From assembly GCA_020746105.1 (NCBI GenBank), contig CM036658.1:31335099-31399098 (forward strand): 64,000 nt of DNA, read 5' to 3'. Positions 24,101-39,100 of the stretch are shown here, in pieces. Each line of letters opens with the position of its first letter. Positions within the stretch are counted from its first letter, which is position 1. Under the pieces are notes generated by a model. That model was not told the DNA's origin. It was given only the letters and a program-made list of their open reading frames with translations, and ran no database searches. This stretch comes from Trogon surrucura (Eukaryota > Chordata > Aves > Trogoniformes > Trogonidae). A program made the translations under genes and the position numbers.

Positions 24101-27100
24101 CAACAACTTTTCACGAATAAGGGGGAGAGGGGGGAAATCACACAAAAAAAAAGCACTCAAATTTTAGGCTATAGCTTAAATAGAAGACTCACAGCTTTAT
24201 TTCAACTCCCTCATACTGAAACTGTACAACACAACATTTAGTTACGTGAATCTTACTTGACTCTGTGTCTCAAGTTCTCTCTTTTCTAGCTCCTCAGCTC
24301 TTTCAGCAAAGGGTTAGTTCTTTATTCTCTACTGTTTGTCTAGTGTTTCACCATGTACTCAATACACAGCATCCAAAAACTTAAAACTATTTGCACTGGC
24401 TTTCCTGTTCTGCTTGTTTCACTGGTTAGGTTTATAAACTCCATCACAACACTGTAACTTGAAATGCTAAACTCTGATTTTACAGCAGTAAAACTAACCA
24501 AAATTCACGGGCATCAACTTGAATTATGCATTGTCTAACAACTGACAACTATTCTTTCACCCAAGTACTAAACACCTTGCAGTTTTTATGCTCTCACAAA
24601 AAGTTGTAGAGTTGCAGAAGTGGCTCTGACTATATCACTTTGCACACAAGTGAAAATACAAATAGCAGTAGCTAAAGAACTCTACTTTGTGTCATACTCC
24701 TGCAGTTGCACATGAAGCATATGAAGCTATTAAAAAAAAAAAAAAAAAGCGAGGAACCAATTCAAGGTGATGTTACCTCTAAGCATAACTGCTAACAATC
24801 CCTTCTCTCATTTATTAGGAATTTAACTCTGCAACTGATAAGGAGAAAACAGATGTCAATCTGATTTCTCTCTATAAATCTGTAGATTCAGTGACAGAAG
24901 GTTTTGCAGAAAAGAGCAGTATAGCATCAAACAAAACACTGCTTAAGTTCTCCAAAAGACTTCTTTAATGTGAAATATTGTTAAAACAAATCCCATAATA
25001 TGAAAGCATCTTTCTTGGTTATGTTTAAATTAAAGCTAATGCTTTAAACTGAAGCTCAGCTTACACTCCATCTAATGCAAGCAGTACAGCCTCAATAGTA
25101 TTGGTCTGAGCACATGTTAATAATTACCTCAAGGCCTACATGGATTTTAGAGCTAAAAAAAACCGCCTTAATTCATTATAAACTTTTCGTTTTAAGTTAG
25201 TTCAAAAGTTATACACAAGCTACAATCACTCTGAGATGGAGCACAAAATAAGATAGCCTTTCAAGTCCTTTTAAATAACAGTAAAATAACGAGACTGATC
25301 TATTGCCTGCAGGGGGAGCAAGCAGAGCACAACACAACAATCCTACTCTCCGACCACTTGCCCTTTACTGGACCCTCACTAACTTTTTTTAGCAAGAGAA
25401 CGCAATATAAATCAACTTAGTGAATAACCACAATTACTAGCTTACAGCTTTTGAAAAGTGAAGATACTTTAAATCACACATCAGTCCAAAATTCTGCTAC
25501 CAAGTCCAGATCATAGCTACGTGGTCTTACAGTGGATGCAGAGAATGAAGTTTGCCTTAGGAGGAAAGAAACTAATCAACTCTAGATACCTGGCCATTGA
25601 GCAGGGGACGTATTGGGAGTCACTGTTTCTTCTAAGCTTGTTCTTAGAGAATGTCGCTGAGTTAATAGCACTGTCTGATACACTGTTCCAGTGAATTGAT
25701 TTGCTTGAAATGAGCTGTGAAACAGAAAAGTAGTATATTGTATTTACATACAAAAAAGTGCACTATGTTTAAAACTATTCAAGTGACAGCCCTTTCTAGA
25801 TGTAGGCAAGTGTACAGTGAGACAGTGTGTTGACCATTCTCTACAAAGTACTTTTCATAGATCTTTACCTGTAGCTATGGCCATCACAAAGACATTGGTA
25901 GATGCAGGCAGAGAGTGACGCTGCTAGGGTATGCATTACATATATCTGTAAGACAAAGTTTTACAGAACATATTACACTCAGGATGAACCATGGTTAGTA
26001 TCACAGTCTTTCACATGTACAGATTTGTAACAGAGGAACAAGCATTGAATACGCAAGGTATAAGAATGTAATGGCAAAAATCACTTGTGAAAGATACCTT
26101 CTTTTCAGAATTCAGTTCAGATATGTCAATTTGCTTTGCAATTAAAGGGATGGCGAACCACTCACACCTCCAGCCCATAATCACAAATCAGCTCTGGCTG
26201 CAATGTTTTCAATTAAGAAACAGTAACATATTAAACTTCTATACAAGCCATAAATTATTATACACTAAGACAGGAGGCAATATGTCGAGTCCAGATATAA
26301 AGGCTTTGCTTCAGAATGAAAATTATGCTGCAGCTTAGTTTTTGACCAATTCTTGTGTAGCTCCAAGACACACGCAATTTACTCAGTCACACTGATCACT
26401 GCTTTTACCATAGCTGATAGTTCCTTACTATATCACAAAACACACTTAATTCAAGAGCTACAGAATGCCTTGATTAAAAACAGTCAGTTAAGAAAATGAG
26501 TTTATTATACTTATTTGCCCATTCCCTCTGAAATGAAGCACAGACTAGGAAACGAGCAATCACTTCAGTGTTCTTTAGAAATTCCTATTAAAGCTAAACA
26601 TTATTTGGTACTTAACGCATAAAAAGACTTCAGGAAAGACTTAAGCTAAAACTCTAAGCTTGGTTTCCGGTCTAAGATTAAATACAGGAGAAAACTTACA
26701 AAAACATAACTTAAAATATAAGCTATGTTTACAAATATATCAAGGGTGAGTGTCACGAGGATGGAGCCAGGCTCTTCTCGGTGACAACCACTGATAGGAC
26801 AAGGGGTAATGGGCTGAAACTGGAACATAAGAGGTTCCACTTAAACTCGAGAAGAAACTTCTTCTCAGTGAGGGTGACGGAGCCCTGGAACAGGCTGCCC
26901 AGAGAGGTTGTGGAGTCTCCTTCTCTGGAGACATTCAAGACCTGCCTGGACACGTTCCTGTGTGGCATAGTCTAGGCATTCCTGCTCTGGCAGGGGGATT
27001 GGACTTGATGATCTTTCGAGGTCCCTTCCAATCCCTAACATTCTATGATTCTATGATTCTATATTTTACTGCATGAACATATATATTGTTTCATATAAAA

Positions 27101-30100
27101 GTTTAAGACACTTCACTGGCAATCAGGTTTTATACTTCTAAGCTTAATTTTACTGTCTGGACTGAAATACATTTACTATTAATGTAACATAATCCAGGCT
27201 GTGGGAGCTGGGGTTATTCAGCCTGGAGAAGAGAAGGCTCCAGGGTGACCTAATAGCAGCCTTCCAGTATATGAAAGGGGCCTGCAGGAAAGCTGGAGAA
27301 GGGCTTTTAAACAAGGGCCTGTAATGACAGGACAAGGGGCAACAGCCTGAAACTGCAAGAGGGCAGATTTAGATTAGATATAAGCAAAAAATTCTTCACC
27401 ATTAGAGTGGTGATGCACTGGAGCACGTTACCCAAGGAGGTTGTGTATGCCCCGTCCCTGGAAGTGTTCAAGGCTGGGTTGGATGGGGCTTTGAGCAACC
27501 TGGGTTACTGGGAGAAAGGTGCCCCTGTGCACAGCAGGGGGATTGGAACTAGATGATCTTCAAGGTCCCTTCGAACCTTAACCATTCTCTGATTCTATGA
27601 TATTGTCATAAAGAGAAATGTGATACCGATAGTGTAGTACGTTTCCCTAACATATGTCTTCTTGGACAAATATCCAGTCCAGAAAGCAGCCAATCTACTT
27701 CAGCTTGTTGAACCACATGCTCAGCACCTCAGCAATAAGTGGATATTACTTTAGCCCAAGATAAGTAGCACAAAATATGTTCCACATTTCTATTACTTCT
27801 CACAGATAGGCATACCAGAAGGTTTTCATGCTGTCAGAAAATATACTCATGGCTTCAAACTGGATAATGGCAACAACAAACCCAAACAACCATAAAAAAA
27901 ATATACGCACCTTGCTGTTCTGAGCATCTGGATGAGGTGGTGAATCAAGGTTTATTATGGCATGTAATATATCATGAGTTAAGTTACCAAGATGTAGCAA
28001 TGGATTAGCCACCACTGTTTTGGCACTAGCTGTGCAAGCAAATAGCAGAGGTATGGAGCTCTGCTCTGATAGAGGGCTGGAAGCTATCTGTATTGACTGC
28101 TCCTAAAAACAAGCAAGAAACACACACATGAAGGGATAGTACAGCTTCCTCAAGGAAATAGAAGAACTTTCAAGGAAGGGGAAGGGGATTTTAAACAACA
28201 AAATATCCACAGTCTATAGAAAAAAATAATGTTAGTAAAAGTGTTACATTTATCATAAAACAGGTGCATGCTATAGTGAGAAAACTTCAACAATAATAAC
28301 CAACACATTAAAAAAAATGATCCACAACAAACCTGAAGTAGAGGAAAAAAACCAACTAAGCTCTCCCACATACCTGCTGAGATTCCTGCAACAGCAGAAT
28401 TAATTCCATTCTGACAGATGCCAAACCTCCACCATGAGAGCCATGAAGTATACAGTAACTAAGGAACATTCTTAGAAGAGACTGGTATTTCAGAAGCCAC
28501 TGACGTCTTTTCTGAAAGTCTTCTTTCTGTACCGTACTTTTTTGCTGGTCAGCTAAGTCTTCAGGGTTTTCATGTAAAGTAGCTTCTTCTTGTATCATAC
28601 TAATTCCTGAATGTATCTCTTCTACATCAACACCATAATCACAGGTCTTCTGAAGAGCTACCACTTCTCTTTCAAGCCACTGATAAAGCTGATACCTCAA
28701 CTTCCCACCATCTACCTCATAACCAGTGGACAGTGTACGAAGCTCTACAGTAAGGATTTTCAGGCATGCTCTAAACTTCAGCTGTGCTGAAATTGTATCT
28801 TCAGATGGACTTAGAATATCATTGTCATCAACTACACTAAAAGATTCTGTGTAGCTAGAACTCGTTTCATATAATTTTTCAGTTTTCTTCAGGGGTTTTA
28901 TGTCTTTCATTACCAGGGAAGAATCTTCACTCTCATCACTTTCATCACTGTCTGACTGTAGTTTCAAAGGTTCATCTTGGAATACCACACTTGGCTGGCT
29001 CCAGTCAAAGGAAAGAGTTGAACTTGAATGCTGTTCTGATGAACAATCTGACGATGAACCTAGACCATTCAATACTGGTTGTGACCAATCAACACTGGAA
29101 GACCGGTCTTTTGTTTCCAAGTCTTTAACTGGAGAAGATGGTGAGAAATCTTTAGTAGTATCCACTAAACTAGGAGATCTACAGAATGACTTTGATCTCA
29201 TGACAACTTTGGGCATCTTTGATAACACTTCTAAGGCCAACATGGGACAACCAGCTTTTAGATGAGCATATGCAGTGGTGAAAAACAGCTGTCTTTCACC
29301 TAGGTTGATTTTGTCAGCTAATCCACTTTCTACTGTCAGGCAAACGTGTGCAGAAGACTTATCAGAAGAGCCAAAATGACGCCTCAACAAGAGAGGGTGT
29401 GTTCTTAAGTAGTTATAGAAGTTAAACACAGCAGGGTTACAACTTGATGGGCCACCTCCTTCATCTGAAAAGACAGTGCAACATGAGGATAATATACCCT
29501 TCTGCATGAAATAATTATATCTGCAAAGTTCTAAATTCACCAGAAGACTTTTAGATCTTAATACTTATTCAATTGTTTACTTCACTGCACCCCTCTTTTC
29601 ACCTTTCTTTGCAGCTTTATCATTTGAGTATCTTGGGAGGGAGGACATTGATAAACTTAATCACTACTAAAACCAAAAGCTTTTAATTTTAAACAGTTGC
29701 CATTTCTTTTTCTTGCAGTCAGGCCAGTTCTACTGCAGTCAAATAAGACCACATTCCTGTTCAGTTCACATTCCTAATGCTAAATTACAGTCAGATATTA
29801 CAACTTTTTTTAAAAGCTTTTAAAAATTCAAATTTTTTTTTGTTATTTTGTCTACCTCTTAACAAAAATAACTTACATTAGAACCAGGAAATGCATAAAA
29901 CATTTATACATAATGATACCAGTATTACATACAAATAAATGAATGATACAGCAGTGAAGCACCTATACAGTTTATTTTCATGTCCAAAACCAAAACACAA
30001 AAAGACATGTAAATCATTCTATGCTGATGCTCATATCTTTCAAAGAGTCCAGGTTAATGGAGATAGACACTTACAGTGTCTTTAACAGCAGTTACAGCAC

Positions 30101-33100
30101 AGATTATAGGAAAAGGTACATGAAGAGCACCTTTTAGGTAAGAAAATAAAGTAAAACATCACAAACAAGATACTGAACCAATTAAAGAGTAATAGCATTT
30201 AAAAATGATTTTACACAGGAGGATGTGACCAACACTGAAATGACCTAACACTACATCCCTAGTTTACTCAAAATTATTCTGAGGCAGGTAACTTCTTCTG
30301 AAATCAATTTTTAAAAACTGATTACACAAATCTGGGGATTCAAATCTTCATTTATCTATGTCAAGTTTCTTTCAGTAGGCAAGAGTTAGCTAGTACGCTA
30401 AATACTAGGGACCTGAAACATTTAATTTCCTTGAGGAGATTAACTTCAGGAAATTATACAACCGATTTTTAGAGGGCCTAAAATGCTAGCAAGTGAACGG
30501 CAAAAAGAATCATTTTAGGAGACTTACACGCTATTTCAGGCACACATGGGCCTGCTTTTATCATAATAAATACGAAAACTTTTTCTATGGCAGATTGTCA
30601 TTGGGGGAACCATTTTCCCCAGGGACTAAAAGCTACAACACACCATGTCTTCCAGACTCTACTATGTAACTGCGAAATCAGAATTTTTCTCCTAGGTTTT
30701 GATGGAAGTTAATTTGTCTCTTTATTTTTAAGGTAATGCTGGAAAAACAGCTGCATCACTACAGAGTCAGAGTCACTCAATATCCTGATATTCACATACT
30801 TAAAGGATAAATTAACTATCCCTTCATGGCTTAAAGAATAATTAACAACTCAGTCACCACATTTACTATAAAAAACACACACACTGGCACAGCAAGCTAT
30901 TTACTAGTAACAGTGTGCAACCGTGCAGTATATGTTCATGTTCAGACATTGCTCTAGGAATCTATAAAAACAAAGTAACAGTTAAAGCCAACTTAACAGG
31001 CAAAATAATATTCTTACCTCCTTCATCTTCAACAGAATGTTTAATCAAAGTGTCAAGAGCCTTGCTATAATCTTCCAAAATCCAGTAAGCCATGCTCCGC
31101 AGGAAAGGGTCACAGTGCATGTTTCCCGAGCTCTCCTTTCCAGGAAACATACTTCCCAAAACTCTCTTCTGTAGTACAGATTTGTAAGTACTAGACACTT
31201 CAAACTCTGACTCATAAAGTCTTGATATTACAAGAGCCAGCTGAATGTCATTCAGTTTTTCAAGGCATACCTAATTGAAAATAAATATATTCACAAGACC
31301 AAATTTTATTATTTCTCCTCTGGTTAAAATAATCACAAGACAGGAAGTGCTATTAATCTGTTCAGACAGAGATAAGTAAGCCTATAAACTAAAAAAAAAA
31401 ATAAAAAAATAGCACAAATCGTGGAGAATAGATGTGCCTAACTATTATATACAGAAACTAATTTGCAATTCCTTCAGTTTAAGTCTGACATGACAATAGA
31501 TCTTTTAAACCAACTGATCTCAATAAATCATTGTGCACATGACACTCCTTGAAGTTGGATGTTTTGGTTACAAAACTTTACAGAACATAACATTCATTAT
31601 CAAAGAGATAAACTTCCTCCCAGCTTTTGAATTCAAACGGACCCAGGGAAATTATTTTTTTGTGAACAGATTCTAGGAGTCAACTCCCATCACTGTGTCA
31701 AGAAACCCTTCATTTTCAGACCTGGAATTTTCTAACGAAAAAAATATGTTGTCTTCATATATGGCAAGGCAGATAATCCAAAAGCAAGTCACCAGTACGG
31801 AGGCCTCTCAGTATTATTACAGGAAAACTAACCATGGGGTTTTTTTAGTATCACTAGTAAGAGAGCTAAAACAGAATCAAAATAAAAAGAACAAGTATTA
31901 TATTTGTTATTAACTGTGGGGGTAGCAGAGGAAGGGCAGGGAGGGGAAGAGCACAAACCAGAACTTCAGGGGTCATACTGATGTAAAATGCAAGTCATAT
32001 TCAACATATCTGTAATTGTGGGGCACTATAAAAGCCTTAAACATTAAAAAAAAAAAAGTTCATTATTACCTCCACTGCATCTTTTAAGTGTCCTGCCAAC
32101 AAGAAAAAAGCCGCAGAATGTTCAAAGCGCTGTTTGCCAAGCAAAGAAAAAGCATTCTTTAAAGCTGCTTTACGCCATCTGTCCTCAGCAAAGTTGTTTC
32201 CAAAAAACTGTGTCATTTTAGTATCTTTTTGAGACCTGTATATCAAACATAATTGATATAAATATCATATATTTTACTAGATGTATTACAGCTCTTGTTG
32301 GTAGAATTTTACAGGAACCTTTTCATCTGGAAATGCAGAGGCTCTCACCACAGTGGGAGCATAAGAGGCTTCACGTTTAAAAATAACAAAAACATAAGTA
32401 AATACAAAAACTATCAGTAGCTTCAGTTAACCTCACACAAACAGAGAAAAGATAATTCTTCCCAGGTGAACATTTAATAGTATATGAAGATATGAAGTTT
32501 GCATTGTTGAACGTCATATTATGAAGTGCCACTTTGAAAGACAGACTTAATTCAGTCCTCCAAACTTAAAGCAAAACACTGCTCTAAAAGATAGCCATGT
32601 CATTATACACACTACACCAACAGTCCTCAAAAGTACATCAGAATTAAGCAGTGACTGAAATTACAGTAGATTTGAGAGCAAAACTTGAAACATCTACTTT
32701 CAGAAACAGCAAGTTCAGCAAATACAAGAAACTTAAAACCTACCCATTTGAGGTAGTGACTAATTCAGGAATCAAGTCTCAGCTTCCAGTGACTTGTGCT
32801 TCTTTGGGATTACCATCACATTCTACTTTTCTCCCAAAATCATAGCAGACAGTGTGAAACCACGTAAGAGCTCACATGTCGCCTACCTGTATAATCCCCA
32901 GATCACAGCCTTCTTTCTCATTGCAAGGTAAAAAATGGCCGCATCAAGTGGATCATTGTTACGCTGAAAGGCTGCTTTAGCCACCTGTGAAGACAGTTCA
33001 ACGGCAAAAAAAAAAACCAAGCAAAACTTAAATGAATCTTAAATGGCATTCTTGGTCCTTCTGGTATCCCATGCCCCACTGTGCTTGCAAGTTCTCATTA

Positions 33101-36100
33101 ATAAGATCTCTCTTCTCATCACGAGTCTGACATAGGAACGTGTGAAAATACCACAGCTTCAATGCCTTGCTTTTTGTTTCCTATCTTTTAGCTAATGCTT
33201 TTCCAGTTCTAGAAGCTTTTTGGCAGATCAAATGAGAACGCCTATACCTGAAATCAGTTTCTGAAATCTTAAAAAAACTAACTTATTAGATGCTCTGGTA
33301 ACCAAAGGACCAACAGAGTCTTGAAGAACAACCAACCTCCAAATTCAGGCCCAGAATACTTCAAATTATTTTTTCATACAACTTCAAATTTTTGTTAATG
33401 CAATGAAGGCAAATTTCACAAGATCATGATTAACTGCTGAAGACTGAACAGTGAAAGTAGGAGATGTGCATTTTAGGGCTTTGTAGTCAAGCTGTGTTGT
33501 ACATGTTATTTTATACCTCAATACACCTGGCTTTTCCAAGAACTTAAACCAAGTAATAATGGGGTTACTGCCAGACCTGTGGCGTAATTCCAAAAAAACC
33601 CCAAACAATCCAAGCCAAAACAAAGCAACAGAAGGCTTTGTTATGATGGAAATGTATCAGTTTGCAAGACATGTACAGTATCTTAGTTGCTACCACTTCT
33701 AGTAAGTTTTTCAGGAGAATCTTTTTCTACAGTCCGTTTCCCAATTTTGGCATAAAAAAAATCCCGATATGTTAAACCTATATCTTGAGCATCCACAGTA
33801 AGCACTGCACATGGCCAGATTTAAAATGGAATATCTAAAAGCACAAAATGTATTTCACACTGGAATTTGAAACCCGAAGTACTACAACAGCCCATATTTA
33901 TACAACAAACTAGATGTACAAAAATACGACACAAAACATTCAGAAACACTGAACGTATTTAAAAAAATAAAAACTACATAAATTGAAGAGTAAACACCAG
34001 AGAATAGATGTTTGAAGATTTCGGTAATTTTACTTCAGAATGCTACATTTACCTTTTCTATGCATTTTCGCAGGCTATGGATATTTCGAACCCACCATCC
34101 TATACCCATAGCTCTGAGTTCTGACCACGTTGGATCTCCTTTCTGCACTGCAGGGAGCATGCTCAGTAATTCTTCTTCTGCTACTGAATGAAATGCCCAG
34201 GCAAAATGACTAGTAGATAAGCCTACATAATAAGCCATCAAAAAAGAAGGAAAAAAAGAAAGAAAAAAAGAGAGAGATTCATTACTGAAACAATCCAGAA
34301 TCTGAAGTCCAGGGTGTGGGAAAGGTAGAAGGAAAGAAGGTCAAACTGGGGTTTTTTTCTAATTTCTAAGTACACTGCTAATGAGGTAACAGAAATTTAA
34401 GAACATTTGCAAGCAATGGATATCAAATATTAAACAAAGCTCATAGAGATGAAAGCATTTTTCACTTGCAAACTCTTTAAGTTTTCAGAGAACAATAACT
34501 GACTGAAGCTCAAAATATACTTACAGTAGGTGGCATTAAGATTAGCCACGATATATCAAAGCACAACATACTGGTTAAACTTTCAAGTTTTGAAAGGTAG
34601 GTTCACACTTTTGACTTGGATTAGAAAACAGCTTCAGATAATTACAGTAAAAAAAGTTTCAGATATTACAGTAAAAAACAGCTTTGAGGAAGTAGATACA
34701 AAAGGAAACTGAAAGAAGAAAAAAATCATGTGAGGAAGATGGCAATAACTAAGCAGCAGCACAGCTGGCTACGGATAACTGCAACTGAGGGCCAGGAGAT
34801 GCTTCTTGGCACAGAGGCACACACAACTGCACCACCTCAGATGCCTTGGAGGCACTTCTTACTCCCACCAATTTCTGAGCTCAGCAGAAGCAGAAGTATG
34901 CCAACTACAAGTATTCCACTGGAGAACTAACTTAGCAGTACTCTGTTGTAGCAGTCCTGGCAAATTCCAATCTCTGATGCAGCTGAGAGTTGACAAGCCG
35001 TGAGATTAGAAATGCCACCAACTCTTGTGATAAGCAGTGAAAAGGTGGAGTAATCACAGCTAGTCCTTTAGATTTGATTAAGCCTAATCAAATCCATCTC
35101 ATACAGTCCTCTGCAATATCAGTTTGGAACTATGTAAAATTATATCAGATACAACTATTTGAAATAGTTCACTGGATAATTACAGTAAGCATATGAAAAA
35201 AAAAGCATTTAAAGTCTGACTAGACTGTAAGAAATGTTTTTTTCCAAGTATGTGCTAAAATTTCTACTGCATTAGTCCTGCAGAAAGTTACTGGAGCAAC
35301 ATGATACTACAAGTAAAGAAAAGCCAGTTCTTTCGGAAAATAGAAAAAATAAAACTAGAAAATTATTGTATTTAAAAAGAAAAATCACTTCAGTTCCAAG
35401 ATCTCTACCTAAAATAAAACAGGTTTTCTTGCTATGGCATACATTCCTACTGAGCAGTATTTAAAAACAAAATAAAAAGCTCAAATTATTGATTCTACAG
35501 AGGCATGTCAGCAGCACAGAAATCATATGTACATCACTAAGAAACACATCATCTAAGAAAACACATCAGTTACCTTGGTGAAGGAGTTGAGCTCGGTGTA
35601 CAGGAGGAAGTGAAGTTGTTAAAAATGTGTGCAGCCGAACCGCCAGCAAAAATTTTAAACCACACTCATCAAGAGTTTCTCCACCTGGAATGAAACAGAA
35701 TATTTTTATATACACTTCAGAGAAACTTCTAAAAGTAGCTTGTTTGTCTTAACAAAAGAAATACTTCACAGTTCTGTGACTACTAATGCTTTAAGATCAT
35801 AAACACTAACAGCTTAATTCACAATTCTTCCCTTCAAAGAAAGGGAAAGAGGAAATCTTCAAATATAAGATGTCTGAAAGTTATTTGCTCTTAATGCAAG
35901 CAACAGAAAAAGTGTTATATAAAAAAATCCATAAACTTATTTCTCAATTTCTCTACATGGTGCAACAAACATAGTCCATTAAGAAACTTGTCTCTTCAAA
36001 AGCAAAATACAAACAGTTGTGATGTGTGGACTGATTGACTAACACTGGCATTAACAGCAAAACAAAATTTGATTTTATGCAACTCTGAAGTCTTGAAACT

Positions 36101-39100
36101 ATTTAAAGAGTAAATACTCTGATGACGCAGTAAATAATACAGGTTACAGTATGAAACAAAATTACGATGTGCTTTCAAAAGCCACAAAAACATTCCAGAA
36201 AAGGAAAAACTCTCAAAAAAGTTCACGAAACACAGTAGAACATTTAACTTGGAAGAGATAGCTTACCCTGGCTTCTGTCTCTGCTTTCTCCAATGTCAGT
36301 GCTGGTAGTAGCAATTGTGTCTGCCAAGGCCATCAATGACATCTGCTCCATCCTAGTCAGACCTGGCAAGCTTGAATGAAGCAAGTGACGAGAAAGAACT
36401 TGGGCATGCTCTGGTCCAAAGTAAGTTGGGCTATACTGAGAAAGATCAATGACTTTTGGTTTTGAATTGTCTTCATCCACATCAAGCATAAGTTCATCTG
36501 TACTTGTAACAGTGTTTTGAAAGAGGTCTTCATAACTGTCACTGGTCATATCCCTTTTATTATGGTTGGTTTGATTATTAGACTTCTCTAAACAGGAATG
36601 ACATGAATCATCATCTGCAGCAAGCAGAGCATACAAAGGCAATGGTGGAACAGAGTCTATTTCAATATAGTCTGTAGTCTCAGCTCTGCTGAATGTTTTG
36701 GGATCTCTTGCAGTACTTCCACTAGCACTGATGGTCAGAGATCTGAGCCTCTTATCATGATTGGGTTCAGATTCATTTATAGCAACCACTTCTCCAGCAA
36801 TGCACTTCACCAGATGGGACAGAATGGCTTTAGCTCTACGTACTTTACCAAGATCCATGAGTTCCAACAGTTGATAAGGATGGTACTGAGGTAAAGTGGG
36901 AGATAATGTATGAGCTGCTTCAAAAAGGCCAGAATCTTCCATTTCCGTAGAGAGATCATAGGCAGACTTTTTTCCACTAAGTTTCTGTGCAAGGCTGGTC
37001 ATAGATCTAGTCAAGGCTCGCTTTGGTGGATGCAGACCTGAAGCAGCTGACTGACTTTGTTTCATTAAACTAGTTATACATGGCGTACTTCCACTGTAGG
37101 AATCTGTACTAATTAGTCCCTGCTTGGAGGGAGATTGCCACTGGGAATAAACATGCATTTCACAGTCCATTCCAACAACAAGAATGCCATCACGCACCCA
37201 AGACAACGAGACTGGAAAAGGAGGCGACCCCTCCACAGACGAAACCAAGTCGACACAACGCAGCAGAACAAACCTAGAAAGGGCTGTAGCCTTTGTACTG
37301 CTACTATGGGAGATTGCTACAATCTCCTTACCGTTTTGTTCTTGCATTTTCCCAGACAGCTGACCAAACATATAAAGTTTCGATCCTATTCCCACTGTTA
37401 GAATATGGGAACCATCTTCCCTAGACATCCAATCTAAGTGTACCAAGTGCTTAGTGCTGGGCATACTATTGCCACCATGAGAGAGAGAAATGTCTTGTCT
37501 GTTACACGCCACTGAAGTACTATCAATACTAACCCCAGAGTCTAGCACAGTGCCTAGCTCATCTAAATGAAGAGTCTGTTCTAGAATCCAAGAAGAACCC
37601 CCTGTAGATTCACATTCAAAAATACTAACATGCATTATAAAATCTTGAGAAGGATGACTGGTTTTAGACGTTACCTGCTTGTACGCTACTGCTAATCTGT
37701 TCGTGTGTGCACAGCTAACCTCAGTTGGCCTTCCTGGAACATTAATAGCACTACTACTAAAAAGTCCATCCTCAATCAGCAATGGCCATTCTTCCCATAC
37801 ATATGTAACATCATTATGCGCACTATATTCTGGCATGGAAGAAGCTGACAATTCAGTGGTAATTCTGCATCTCCAGAATCGAACTTTTCCATCAGAGCAT
37901 GAAGTAGCCAGCAGATACGGTGCACGACAAACAGGATATATGGAAGAAGAACTCAGATGTCCTAGAAATTAAAAACATTTTTACCGGGAGAAATATTAAA
38001 AGCAAGAAAAAGTAAAGCCATTTTTATTCAGTTACTTTATTACTCTGAAACAAACAAAAAAATATACTAGCACCTCCTCACAAAGAGGGTGGTTTGCAGG
38101 GCCTCACAAAAGAGACATGAAAAAATATTATGAAATCATTTTACCCTGTGTTTCCATTTTAAGCACGAGAGAGGGGTCAAATGTTATGATTTATACCTTA
38201 ATATTAACATCTATCATCTCACCAACCAAACATTTGCCATTCAGAAATCTAAAATTCTTTACAAAATTTTGAAAGACTACTGATGGAAGCCTTAATATAT
38301 AAGTATAAGATCCTGCCAAAAAAACTATTATGAATGACTGCAAAACAGATCTGTGTTTCTGTAATTCCTTTTATTGCAAGAATCTGGAATTCAATTATTA
38401 TCATACCTTATATAAAAGCTTTTTTTTTTTTTTTGTATTAGTTCCAGGACCAAGATAGGAAGTCAGGGGAGTAATTTTTAGCAAACCTTTTAGATCCATC
38501 TACAGGTGTTTTTATTTTAACAAAAAAATATCAAATGTATTATTACTTTATTTCTATTTTAAGACCAAAGTCAAAAAGGCAAGGACTCCTTATTTTATTC
38601 TTTTTAAAAAAATTACAAACCTGCTGATGGCTTCACACTTAGTATCTCTACTCCTTCTGGCAAATTCAGTTCTTGACTATACACCATTCTGGAAGACAGA
38701 GTCAGCCAGCTGGTGCTCTGAAGGTTTGCTCTACAGGCCTGATACTTTTGAGTGAAAGGTGATTGGATCTTCTCTGGATCTGGTGAAGTATACAACTCTT
38801 CTGCTTGCGCTGCTGCTTCAGGTGTATTTGAATCTACCTTTTCATCTAAATAAAGTTTGCATTGTTAATTTTAAAAAAGTCAGTGACTTCTTTTAGCACA
38901 ATTTTACTTGCCTTAGAAGTTCAAAAACCACAGATAAAACATGACTTGGCATTCTACTTTCATTTTAACGTGTTTCCATATTCAGATTTCAAGAGAAATG
39001 CTAGCAGACCTCACATTTAATACTTCTGAAATTCTAGAACTGCTCAGAAGTTACAGTTTTAAACTCTTCAGACTTAAACCCATCAAACTGTAATTAGAAA

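Larger units (their letters stand above)
25946..27910 (-). other. DMXL1: DMXL1 intron w23-w24
   Basis: A 1965-bp intron with two CR1 3' ends in the same orientation (26738-27062 and 27194-27602). No other feature seen. Confidence 0.8.

Noticed and set aside
23324-24167. Open frames of 139 and 148 codons on both strands
   Set aside because: They lie inside the solo LTR at 23259-24016, which has no protein-coding role.
28900-29265. 121-codon plus-strand open frame opposite exon w22
   Set aside because: It is antisense to a conserved coding exon and its composition (Ser/Leu-rich) is just the mirror of the acidic Ser region.
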